A stretch of 36,834 nt of DNA, from positions 1 through 36,834 of the forward strand of contig DATGKR010000196.1 in NCBI GenBank assembly GCA_035294565.1, in the 5' to 3' direction. Position 1 is the first letter of the stretch. Each line of letters starts with the position of its first letter. The notes under the pieces were generated by a model. It was given only the letters and a program-made list of their open reading frames with translations. It did no database searches and was not told the DNA's origin. Position numbers and translations under genes: made by a program. Positions 22,515 to 33,858 of this stretch are shown piece by piece. This stretch comes from DATGKR01 sp035294565 (GTDB taxonomy: Bacteria; Actinomycetota; Acidimicrobiia; Acidimicrobiales; Palsa-688).

Positions 22515-23393
22515 CTAGCGGCCGGCGCCGGGCCAGTCGGCGAAGCTCCGGCCGGTGATCCGCTCGTAGGCCTCCACGTAGCGCTGCCTGGTGGCGGCCA
22601 CCACGTCGGGGGGCAGTGCCGGCGGTGGCGGGGTCTTGTCCCAGCCGGTGCTCTCCAGCCAGTCGCGCAGGGGCTGCTTGTCGAACGACGGCGGAGTGGT
22701 GCCCGGCTGCCAACCGTCGGCCGGCCAGAAGCGGGACGAGTCCGGGGTGAGCACCTCGTCGCAGATGCACAGCCGGCCGTCGATGAGGCCGAGCTCGAAC
22801 TTGGTGTCGGCGATGACGATGCCCCTACCCGCGGCGAGGTCCGCTGCCGCCTGGTACGCCTCGAGGCTGATCCGCCTCGCCTCCTCGGCGAGCTCCGCCC
22901 CTGCCAGGCGCTTCGCCTCGTCGAAGGAGATGTTCTCGTCATGTCCCTCGGCGGCCTTCGTCGAGGGGGTGAACACCGGCTCGGGCAACTTCTCCGACTG
23001 GCGCAGACCCGCAGGCAGCTTCTGTCCGTGCATGGTCTGGGTCCGCTGGTACTCCGCCCACGCCGATCCGGACAGGTAGCCGCGCACGATGCACTCGATG
23101 GGCAGCATCTCAGCCTTGCGCACCACCATGACCCGTCCCTCCAGGTCCTCGCCGTCAGTGCCCGCCTGAGGTGGGACGGCCGTGGACACGAGGTGGTTGG
23201 GGGCCACGGCAGCCAGCTGGTCCAGCCAGAAGGCGGTGAGAGCCGTCAAGACCCTTCCTTTGTCCGGAATCGGCTCCGCCATGACCACGTCGAACGCAGA
23301 CATGCGGTCCGACGTGACGAACAGCAGGTGTTTGTCGTCCAGCTCGTAGATGTCGCGCACCTTGCCCGAAGCGACGTGCGGCAGGCCGATCAC
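22515..23393 (-). CDS. purC: Phosphoribosylaminoimidazole-succinocarboxamide synthase (SAICAR synthetase)
   Basis: This 292-residue enzyme joins CAIR with aspartate using ATP. SGKVRDIYEL at the N-terminus, SDRMSAFDVVM, ECIVRGYLSGSAW and IADTKFELGL are characteristic, and GLIDGRLCICDEVLTPDSSR is the family signature. The start GTG 23393 overlaps the purE stop as GTGA. The length matches the PurC branch of about 290-300 residues common in actinobacteria. It is the last gene of purD-purE-purC. Confidence 0.96.
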   Translation of the reverse strand: MIGLPHVASGKVRDIYELDDKHLLFVTSDRMSAFDVVMAEPIPDKGRVLTALTAFWLDQLAAVAPNHLVSTAVPPQAGTDGEDLEGRVMVVRKAEMLPIECIVRGYLSGSAWAEYQRTQTMHGQKLPAGLRQSEKLPEPVFTPSTKAAEGHDENISFDEAKRLAGAELAEEARRISLEAYQAAADLAAGRGIVIADTKFELGLIDGRLCICDEVLTPDSSRFWPADGWQPGTTPPSFDKQPLRDWLESTGWDKTPPPPALPPDVVAATRQRYVEAYERITGRSFADWPGAGR

Positions 23394-23839
23394 TTGTCCC
23401 ACTCCGCTCGGTAGTCGGCCAGGCGCTTCGCCAGGCCGTCGTCGGTGACGGCGAGGATCTCGACGGCGAGGATCGCCGCGTTCTGCGCCCCGTCCACGGC
23501 GACGGTGGCCACGGGGATGCCCCTTGGCATCTGCACGGTGGCGTAGAGGGCGTCCACCCCGCCGATGGCGCCGCCCGAGAGCGGGACGCCGATAACCGGC
23601 AGGGTCGTGTTGGCGCTGACCGCCCCGGCCAGGTGGGCGGCCATGCCCGCGCCGCAGATGATCGCCCCGTAGCCGGCCTCGCGGGCACCTCTGGCGAAGG
23701 CGGCGACCTTGGCAGGGGTGCGGTGCGCCGACATGACGTGCTCCTCGGCGTCGACCCCGAACGACCGCAGCGTCTCGACGGCCGGGGCCATCTTCGGCTG
23801 GTCGTTGGCGGAGCCCATGAGGACCGCGACTTTCTTCAA
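23390..23839 (-). CDS. purE: N5-carboxyaminoimidazole ribonucleotide mutase
   Basis: This 149-residue class I PurE moves the carboxyl group of N5-CAIR to give CAIR. MGSANDQPKM, His39 in MSAHRTP and GAGMAAHLAGAVSANT are signatures. Two starts compete. GTG 23848 would overlap the purD stop as GTGA. However, GAGGTGA (23845-23851), a strong Shine-Dalgarno, lies 5 nt before TTG 23839 and covers that GTG. TTG 23839 gives the normal N-terminus MKKVAVLMGS, so it is preferred. No purK is in the window. Confidence 0.93.
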   Translation of the reverse strand: MKKVAVLMGSANDQPKMAPAVETLRSFGVDAEEHVMSAHRTPAKVAAFARGAREAGYGAIICGAGMAAHLAGAVSANTTLPVIGVPLSGGAIGGVDALYATVQMPRGIPVATVAVDGAQNAAILAVEILAVTDDGLAKRLADYRAEWDK

Positions 23840-23844
23840 ATTTG

Positions 23845-25059
23845 TCACCTCGCGTGTGCAGCCGCCTCGGCGGCGATGTCGGTCCGATGATGCATCCCCT
23901 CCCAGCCGACCTTCGCCACGGCCTCGTAGGCCCGCTGGCGCGCCGTCTGAAGGGTTTCGCCGGTGCCTGTGACTCCGAGCACGCGGCCGCCGGCGGTGAC
24001 GGGTCCTTCCGCCACGCCGGCGCAGTATAGGTGCACCCCTTCGAGGCGGTCCGCTTCGACGAGTCCACGGATCGGGTCGCCGGCCCGGGGGTTCTCCGGG
24101 TAGCCGTCGGCGGCCAGCACCACGCACACGGCTGCCATGTCGGCGGCGAAACGCGGCTCGTCCTCCAGCCGCCCGGCAGCCGCCTGGTGCAGCACAGCCG
24201 CCACGTCGCCCTCCCAGCGGGGAGCGAGCACCTGGGTTTCAGGATCGCCGAAGCGGACGTTGAACTCGAGCACCTTCGGGCCCTCGGAGGTGAGCATCAG
24301 CCCGGCGTAGAGGACCCCGCGGTAGTCGACGCCGCGGTCCTTGAGCGCGGCGAGGGTGGGCTCTATGGCGACCGCCACGATCTCTTTCACGACCTGCGCG
24401 TCGACGACGGGAACCGGGGAGTAGGAGCCCATGCCGCCGGTGTTGGGACCTTTGTCACCGTCGGAGAGGCGCTTGAAGTCCTGGGCGGGGGCGAGCGGCA
24501 CGGCCCTGGAGCCGTCGCAAAGCGCCATGAGCGACAGCTCCGTGCCCCGCAGGCCCTCCTCGACGACGACCCGCCGGCCGCCCCCCAGCTTGGCGCGGGC
24601 GTCCGCCACCGCCTCGTCTACGTCGTCGGTGACGAGCACCCCCTTGCCGGCGGCGAGGCCGTCGGTCTTGACCACCCACGGCGGGTGGAGGCTCCGGAGG
24701 AACTCCGCCGCGGGGCCCTCGCTGTCGAACACGCCGAACCTGGCCGTGGGAACACCGGCCTCGGCGAGAACTTGCTTCATCCACGCCTTCGACCCTTCGA
24801 GGCGCGCTCCGTCGCGTCCGGGGCCGAGCACCACCTTCCCCTGGGCGCGCAGGCGGTCGGCGAGCCCGTCGACGAGCGGCGCCTCGGGCCCGACGACGAA
24901 CAGGTCGGCGTCGACGTCTTCGGGCGGGCCGGCCGTGCAGCTCACCCCGAGGAGGGACATCCCGGCGTTGCCGGGGCACACCGTTGTCGCGGCTGTGCGC
25001 TGGAGGGCTTCGGCCAGCGCGTGCTCGCGGCCGCCGGCCCCGACGACGCAGACCCTCAC
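23845..25059 (-). CDS. purD: Phosphoribosylamine-glycine ligase (GAR synthetase)
   Basis: This 404-residue ATP-grasp enzyme makes GAR from phosphoribosylamine and glycine. The N-terminal VGAGGREHALAEAL and the VVKTDGLAAGKGVLVTDD ATP-grasp segment are typical. GPNTGGMGSYSPVP and VLEFNVRFGDPETQ hold the metal/ATP ligands. GTG 25059 directly precedes the first strand. A 253-nt repeat-rich gap separates it from purA, and I see no clear -10 next to its start, so it may be co-transcribed with purA or use a promoter within the repeats. purE follows after 5 nt. Confidence 0.95.
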   Translation of the reverse strand: MRVCVVGAGGREHALAEALQRTAATTVCPGNAGMSLLGVSCTAGPPEDVDADLFVVGPEAPLVDGLADRLRAQGKVVLGPGRDGARLEGSKAWMKQVLAEAGVPTARFGVFDSEGPAAEFLRSLHPPWVVKTDGLAAGKGVLVTDDVDEAVADARAKLGGGRRVVVEEGLRGTELSLMALCDGSRAVPLAPAQDFKRLSDGDKGPNTGGMGSYSPVPVVDAQVVKEIVAVAIEPTLAALKDRGVDYRGVLYAGLMLTSEGPKVLEFNVRFGDPETQVLAPRWEGDVAAVLHQAAAGRLEDEPRFAADMAAVCVVLAADGYPENPRAGDPIRGLVEADRLEGVHLYCAGVAEGPVTAGGRVLGVTGTGETLQTARQRAYEAVAKVGWEGMHHRTDIAAEAAAHAR

Positions 25060-25101
25060 CGGCTCGGGACCCCGGGCGGGGTGGGTCCGGGGCCCAGGGG
25101 G

Positions 25102-25191
25102 TTTTCGGGCCAGGGGGCGTTTTGTCGGCGGGACGGCCCCCGGTGCTTTTCGGGCCAGGGTGGGACTTGTCGATCGGACGGCCCATCTGGG
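25102..25191. repeat. 45-bp tandem repeat, two copies
   Basis: Two diverged 45-nt units begin with the identical TTTTCGGGCCAGGG at 25102 and 25147. Each continues with a TTGTCG...GGGACGGCCC-like segment. The repeat lies in the purD-purA gap, directly before the 18-bp minisatellite. Confidence 0.75.
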
Positions 25192-25200
25192 AGCCGTCTG

Positions 25201-25323
25201 CTCATCACGGTGTGGCCGCTCGTCACGGTGTGGCCGCTCAGCGGGGTGCGGCCGCTCAGCGGGGTGCGGCCGCTCAGCGGCGTGCGGCCGCTCAGCAGGG
25301 CGTGACCGCTCATCACGGTGTGG
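25201..25323. repeat. 18-bp minisatellite, about seven units
   Basis: Units start every 18 nt from 25201 (CTCATCACGGTGTGGCCG, CTCGTCACGGTGTGGCCG, CTCAGCGGGGTGCGGCCG twice, then three variants). The first and last units are nearly identical and the middle units form a second subtype. The array runs into the last codons and stop of purA (25313). Several units create GCGGCCGC. Coding frames through it are repeat artefacts. Confidence 0.93.
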
Positions 25324-26590
25324 CTACGAACTGCTCGCGTCCGGGCCCCACCCCCACCCTCGTCACCGGGACGCCTATCTGCTCGACGACGAACTGGATG
25401 TACTCCTTGGCGGCGGAGGGGAGCTGGTGGAACTCGGTCACACCGGACGTGTCCTCCTCCCAGCCGGCCAGCTCCTCATAGACGGGCACAGCGTCGTGCA
25501 GGTCGCTCTGGTGGTAGGGCATGTGGCGAAAGGTCTGCTCGCCGCAGCGGTAGGCGACGCACACCTTGAGCGACGGCAACGTGTCGAGCACGTCGAGCTT
25601 GGTGAGCGCCACCTCGGTGAGAGAGTTGAGCCGCGCCGCCTGGCGGACCATCACCGCGTCGAACCAGCCGGTCCGCCGCCGGCGGCCCGTGTTGGTGCCG
25701 AACTCGCGGCCCCGCTCGACGAGCAGGTCGCCGGTCTCGTCGAGAAGCTCGGTGGGGAACGGACCAGACCCGACGCGGGTGACGTACGCCTTGGCGATCC
25801 CGATCACCGACGTCACGTCCCGCGGGCCGATACCGGCGCCCACGCACGCCCCGCCCGCGACCGGGTTGGAGGATGTGACGAACGGATAGGTGCCGTGGTC
25901 GAGATCCAAGAAGGTGGCCTGCGCGCCTTCGAGCAGGACGTTGCGGCCCGCGGCGAGCGCCTCGTGGACGACCGCCACCGAGTCTCCGACGAACTGGGCC
26001 AGCCGGGGCGCGTACTCGCCGAGGTAGCGCTCGGCTATCGCCGAGGCGCTGAGCGGGAGCCGGTTGTACACCTTGGCTAGAACCAGGTTCTTCTCTTTGA
26101 GCGCCACGTCGAGCTTCTGCTTGAAGATCTTCGGGTCGAGGAGGTCCTGCACCCTGATGCCCACCCGGGCGGCCTTGTCGGCATAGGCAGGCCCAATGCC
26201 TCGCTTGGTGGTGCCCAGCTTGTTGCGACCGAGATGCCGCTCGGTCAGGGCGTCGAGCTCCTGGTGGTAGGGCATGATCAGATGGGCGTTGCCCGACAGC
26301 ACGAGGCGGGAGCAGTCCACCCCCGCATCGGCGAGCTCGTCCATCTCGGCGAGGAGGACGCCCGGGTCGACGACCACCCCGTTGCCTATGACGGGAACGA
26401 TGTGGTCGTAGAGGACGCCGCTCGGCAGCAGCTGGAGGGCGAAAGTGCGGTCGCCGACGACGATCGTGTGGCCGGCGTTGTGGCCGCCCTGGTAGCGCAC
26501 CACCATGGCCATGTCCCTGGCCAGCAGGTCGGTCAGCTTGCCCTTGCCCTCGTCACCCCACTGGGTGCCGACGACTACGGTGGCGCTCAC
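25313..26590 (-). CDS. purA: Adenylosuccinate synthetase
   Basis: This 425-residue enzyme uses GTP to join IMP and aspartate, the first step to AMP. The N-terminal GTQWGDEGKGK contains the catalytic Asp13, and His41 is in GGHNAGHT. LGTTKRGIGPAYADKAAR and NTGRRRRTGWFDAV are family signatures. The start is GTG 26590, because the signature strand follows at once and TATGCT (26597-26602) lies 6 nt upstream. The stop lies inside an 18-bp minisatellite. It is the first gene of the purine block on this strand. Confidence 0.96.
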   Translation of the reverse strand: MSATVVVGTQWGDEGKGKLTDLLARDMAMVVRYQGGHNAGHTIVVGDRTFALQLLPSGVLYDHIVPVIGNGVVVDPGVLLAEMDELADAGVDCSRLVLSGNAHLIMPYHQELDALTERHLGRNKLGTTKRGIGPAYADKAARVGIRVQDLLDPKIFKQKLDVALKEKNLVLAKVYNRLPLSASAIAERYLGEYAPRLAQFVGDSVAVVHEALAAGRNVLLEGAQATFLDLDHGTYPFVTSSNPVAGGACVGAGIGPRDVTSVIGIAKAYVTRVGSGPFPTELLDETGDLLVERGREFGTNTGRRRRTGWFDAVMVRQAARLNSLTEVALTKLDVLDTLPSLKVCVAYRCGEQTFRHMPYHQSDLHDAVPVYEELAGWEEDTSGVTEFHQLPSAAKEYIQFVVEQIGVPVTRVGVGPGREQFVATP

Positions 26591-26790
26591 CGGGACAGCA
26601 TAGGAGGCGCGGGCGATCCCTCCGCCACGGCGGCGTGTCGAGCGGGTGGGAGCGAGGGTTTGGGGACCGGCGGGCCTCCGACGCGCGGCTCCGACGCCGC
26701 GGGTAGGCGTCGGGCGGGTCGGCGTGGGGCTCGGCGTGCGAGGAGGCCCAGTCGCTCGGGCAAGGCCAGAGCCAGCGGCAGCCTGTTCGG

Positions 26791-26903
26791 CCAAAGTGTC
26801 CACGCGCCGCGGCCAGCAGGGGGGGCTCTGGACAGTTTGGTCAAAATATTCGCCCTAAGTGTCCACAGGAGGGCTTCGGCAGGAGGGTCCGTGGACAGTT
26901 AGG
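26791..26903. repeat. Twin-hairpin element, copy 2
   Basis: It has the same architecture and orientation as copy 1. Arms CCAAAGTGTCCA (26791-26802) and TGGACAGTTTGG (26829-26840) pair 11/12. The linker TCAAAATATTCGC (26841-26853) is identical. Arms CCTAAGTGTCCA (26854-26865) and TGGACAGTTAGG (26892-26903) pair 11/12. Both loops (26803-26828 and 26866-26891) are 26 nt and unrelated in sequence to those of copy 1. TTCGG precedes the element, as in copy 1. Confidence 0.9.
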
Positions 26904-26932
26904 GAAATCCGATCCCCAAGGCCGCCCCCACG

Positions 26933-27005
26933 CCGCCCCACGCCCGCCGGCAGCGAGCACCGGAAGACCCCAAGACCGCCCCACGCCCGCCGGCAGCGAG
27001 CACCG
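26933..27005. repeat. 30-bp exact direct repeat, period 43
   Basis: CCGCCCCACGCCCGCCGGCA plus ten further bases occurs at 26933-26962 and 26976-27005, and similarity continues into GAAGACC/AAAGACC. It lies just beyond the clpB stop. Each unit contains the self-complementary GCCGGC core, read on the minus strand before GGTCTT. Confidence 0.85.
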
Positions 27006-27020
27006 AAAGACCGCGATCTC

Positions 27021-29509
<2,489 letters not shown>

Positions 29510-29510
<1 letters not shown>

Positions 29511-29905
29511 CAATTCCTCCTCTGCGGCGCGTGGTGGAACAGGTCAGGAAGGCTGCGCACCGGCACCAGGTCCCGCCGGTAGAGGCGGTGGGTCCGTTCG
29601 ACCTCCTCGGCGGCCTGGCGGCGCACCCTTTCGAGCTCCGCGCGGAGGCGTTCGACCTCCGCCTCGAGCTCCAGCACCCTCCTCACGCCCTCCAGGTTCA
29701 AACCGGCGTTGGTCAGGTCCTGGATGCGGCGCAGGTGGGCTATGTCGGCTTCGCTGTAGCGCCGGCTGCCGCCGACGGTCCGGGCCGGATCCAGCAGACC
29801 CTTGCGTTCGTAGATGCGCAGCGTCTGAGGATGCATGCCCGCCAGCTCTGCCGCTACCGAAATAACGTAAACCGCCCGGCTCGCATTCCCGTCGGTGGCC
29901 GTCAT
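29510..29905 (-). CDS. hspR: Heat-shock repressor HspR (MerR family)
   Basis: This 131-residue repressor binds HAIR operators and, in Streptomyces, uses DnaK as corepressor. VYVISVAAELAGMHPQTLRI then YERKGLLDPART is the MerR-type helix-turn-helix and SRRYSEADIAHLRRI the wing. A coiled-coil dimerisation helix follows (about 75-110). ATG 29905 overlaps the dnaJ stop as ATGA. A matching HAIR site lies upstream of dnaK at 33813-33833, so the operon is probably autoregulated. The frame is open further upstream, but that part is antisense-like to dnaJ coding. Confidence 0.96.
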
Positions 29906-31038
29906 GCGTGGCTCCAGATCCGCTCGCGGAGAGTGTCGCCCTTGAACAGGTCGCCCAGGTGCTCCACGGCCTCCTTCTGGTCGGCGTCGAGCCTGTCGGG
30001 AACCGCCACTTCGACTGTCACCAGGAGGTCGCCGGCCCCCGACGGCGCCGGCACCCCCTTGCCCCGAACCCGGAAGGTGCGGCCGCTGCGGGTGCCGGGG
30101 GGGACCTTCAAGGTGACCGGCTTGTCGAGGGTGGGGACGGTGAGCGTCGTTCCGAGAGCCGCCTCGGCGAAGGTGACCGGGACGGTGAGGGTGAGGTCCT
30201 TGCCGCGCCGGCCGAAAATGCGGTGCGGCTCGACGTGGACGACGACGTAGAGGTTGCCGGGGGGCCCTCCGTTGCGCCCGGCCGCGCCGCGGCCTTTGAC
30301 CCGGATGCGCTGGCCGTCCTCGACCCCGGGCGGGATCCGGACTTTGACCTGGCGCGCCTTGTACTCGACACCCGAACCGTGGCAGGTGGGACATGGCTTT
30401 TCGACCACGAACCCGCGCCCGCCGCAGTTGGCGCACGGCTGGGAGAAGGAGAAGAAACCCTGGTTGTCGTTGACGACGCCCGTGCCCTGGCAGATGGGAC
30501 AGACCGCCGGGACGGTCCCTGGCGCGGCGCCGTTGCCCCGACAGGTGTGGCAGGTCACCTCGGAGGTGACGTGCACGGCGGTGGTCAGCCCGTTGACGGC
30601 TTCCATGAACGACAGGTTGAGGCTGGTCTCGAGGTCGGCGCCCCTTTCGGCCGCGGGGGCGCTCGGCCGCCCCGAGGCCGAAGTGCCGCGGGCGGTCCTG
30701 CCGGCGCGGCCGAAGATGTTCCCGAGAAGGTCGCCCAGATCGTCGACGCGGAAGCTGCCACCGGAGAAGCCACCGGGGCGGCCGGCTCCGGCGAAGGGGT
30801 TCCCGGCGGCGCCTAGGCGGCGCACCTCGTCGTACTCCTTGCGCTTGGCCTCGTCGCCTAGCACGTCGTAGGCGGCGGAGATCTCCTTGAAGCGGTCCTC
30901 GTTGCCGGGGTGGGCGTCAGGGTGGTACTGCTTGGCCAGCTTCCGATACGCCTTGCCGATGTCCTTGGCGGAGGCGTTCTCGGGGACGCCGAGGACCTTG
31001 TAGTAGTCCTTCTCGAACCACTCACGCTGGGGCGCCAC
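29902..31038 (-). CDS. dnaJ: Chaperone DnaJ
   Basis: This 378-residue type I Hsp40 stimulates DnaK ATPase. The J domain has HPD at 39-41, followed by a Gly/Phe-rich segment (about 78-115). Four CxxCxGxG-type zinc motifs follow (CHTCRGNG, CPICQGTG, CANCGGRG, CPTCHGSG), then the C-terminal substrate-binding domains. The start GTG 31038 is preceded by GGGGGTGA at good spacing, which overlaps the end of grpE. hspR follows by ATGA overlap. A paralogue elsewhere is likely in actinobacteria, so dnaJ1 may be the proper name. Confidence 0.97.
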   Translation of the reverse strand: MAPQREWFEKDYYKVLGVPENASAKDIGKAYRKLAKQYHPDAHPGNEDRFKEISAAYDVLGDEAKRKEYDEVRRLGAAGNPFAGAGRPGGFSGGSFRVDDLGDLLGNIFGRAGRTARGTSASGRPSAPAAERGADLETSLNLSFMEAVNGLTTAVHVTSEVTCHTCRGNGAAPGTVPAVCPICQGTGVVNDNQGFFSFSQPCANCGGRGFVVEKPCPTCHGSGVEYKARQVKVRIPPGVEDGQRIRVKGRGAAGRNGGPPGNLYVVVHVEPHRIFGRRGKDLTLTVPVTFAEAALGTTLTVPTLDKPVTLKVPPGTRSGRTFRVRGKGVPAPSGAGDLLVTVEVAVPDRLDADQKEAVEHLGDLFKGDTLRERIWSHA

Positions 31039-31044
31039 GGGCGG

Positions 31045-31901
31045 TCACCCCCTGACTTTCACCATCGCCGGGCGCAGCACCCGTCCCCTCCAGCGGTAGC
31101 CGGCGCGCAGCACCTCGGCGACCTCCTGGGCGCCTTCCTCGCCCGGCTCGTGCGCCACCGCATCGTGCAGCGTCGGGTCGAAGGGGCTGCCCGGGTCGTC
31201 GATGCGCTCGAGGCCCTCCTTCTCCAGGGCGCCGTAGAGCGCCGCCCAGATCTGCTTCACGTCCTCCCCGCCGCCGTGGGAGAGTGCCAGGTCGGCGGTG
31301 TCGAGGACGGGCAGCAGCTTCTCGACCAACGCCTCCGCAGCGCGCTGACGCAGGTCGTCGTGCTGCTTTGCGACGCGCTTCTTGTAGTTCTCGAAGTCGG
31401 CTTGCAGGCGAACGAGCGCGTCGCGGTAGTCGTCGCGCTCCTGGGCCACCACGGAGGCGGCCACCGCCGCAGGGTCGGCCACCGCCGCCTGACCGGCCAC
31501 CGCCGCAGGGTCGGCCACCGCCGCCTGATCGGCCGGCTCCGCTGAAAGTCCCTCCGGCGGAGCCGGGATGCCTTCGGCCTCGGCGAACATCTCGTCGGCC
31601 GCGGCGGTTGTGGCGAGCTCCTCCGAGATGCCCGGGGCGCCGAGCAGGTCCGCCTCCTCGTAGCCGTCCTCGGACCCCCCGCCGGCGGCCGCCTCGAAGG
31701 GACCGCCCGCCTCCTCGGCCGCGGCCGACCCAGAACCCGAGGCGCCCCCGCCGGGGCCGCCCGCGACCGCCTCCTCGGAACCCGAGGTGCACTCGCCAGG
31801 CTCGGGCCCGCCGAAACCGAGGGTCGCAGCGCCTTCGCCAGGGCCGGACCCTTCGAAAGCCGGGGTCGCCGAGCCGTCGGACGGGTCCTCTGGAAACGCC
31901 A

Positions 31902-31902
<1 letters not shown>
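31045..31902 (-). CDS. grpE: Nucleotide exchange factor GrpE with long low-complexity N-terminus
   Basis: This 285-residue co-chaperone releases ADP from DnaK. The recognisable GrpE part begins near residue 150 (QERDDYRDALVRLQADFENY) with the long helix, and ends in the beta domain VAEVLRAGYRWRGRVLRPAM. The first 150 residues are Gly/Ala/Glu/Pro-rich and disordered-looking, which is much longer than usual. They include a 12-residue repeat (AVADPAAVAGQA-like) encoded by a 36-bp tandem repeat. ATG 31902 overlaps the dnaK stop by 1 nt (TGATG). dnaJ follows after 6 nt. Confidence 0.94.
31459..31530. repeat. 36-bp tandem duplication inside grpE
   Basis: Units 31459-31494 and 31495-31530 are 35/36 identical and stay in frame. 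They encode the duplicated AVADPAAVA-type peptide of the GrpE N-terminal extension. Confidence 0.9.
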
Positions 31903-33761
<1,859 letters not shown>

Positions 33762-33787
33762 GTGCTTTGCCTCCGATTGGGTAGAGA

Positions 33788-33804
33788 ACTGTTCAACAAA
33801 CAGT
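33788..33804 (-). promoter_or_regulatory. Inverted repeat in dnaK leader/promoter
   Basis: ACTGTT-5 nt-AACAGT (33788-33793 and 33799-33804) is a perfect 6-bp dyad overlapping the candidate -10 TATACT (33802-33807, minus). It could be an mRNA-leader hairpin or a second operator. Confidence 0.4.
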
Positions 33805-33812
33805 ATAGCAAT

Positions 33813-33833
33813 CTTGAGTCTTCTTAGCTCAAG
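33813..33833. promoter_or_regulatory. HAIR operator (HspR-binding site)
   Basis: CTTGAGT (33813-33819), 7 nt, then GCTCAAG (33827-33833) matches the HAIR consensus CTTGAGT-N7-ACTCAAG at all but one position. It lies just upstream of the dnaK -10 (TATACT, 33802-33807) and only 11 nt from the gpmA -10 (TAATAT, 33845-33850). HspR bound here could therefore cover both promoters. Confidence 0.9.
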
Positions 33834-33844
33834 AAATCTTCTGC

Positions 33845-33850
33845 TAATAT
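33845..33850 (+). promoter_or_regulatory. gpmA -10 box, leaderless promoter candidate
   Basis: TAATAT lies 8 nt before ATG 33859 and there is no Shine-Dalgarno in between, so transcription probably begins at or next to the start codon. Confidence 0.55.
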
Positions 33851-33858
33851 TTTAGGCC

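Larger units (their letters stand above)
26591..27020. other. Long gene-free gap (430 nt) between purA and clpB
   Basis: The gap holds the purA -10 candidate TATGCT (26597-26602, minus), then about 190 nt of GC-rich sequence without a recognisable gene, then the second twin-hairpin element and a 30-bp direct repeat, both listed separately. The repeat next to the clpB stop could act as a transcription stop for the heat-shock operon. Confidence 0.55.

Noticed and set aside
25056..25316. Open frame with a repeated SGRTPL-type peptide between purD and purA
   Set aside because: An 18-bp repeat without stops makes open frames on both strands; there is no promoter, ribosome-binding site or family resemblance.
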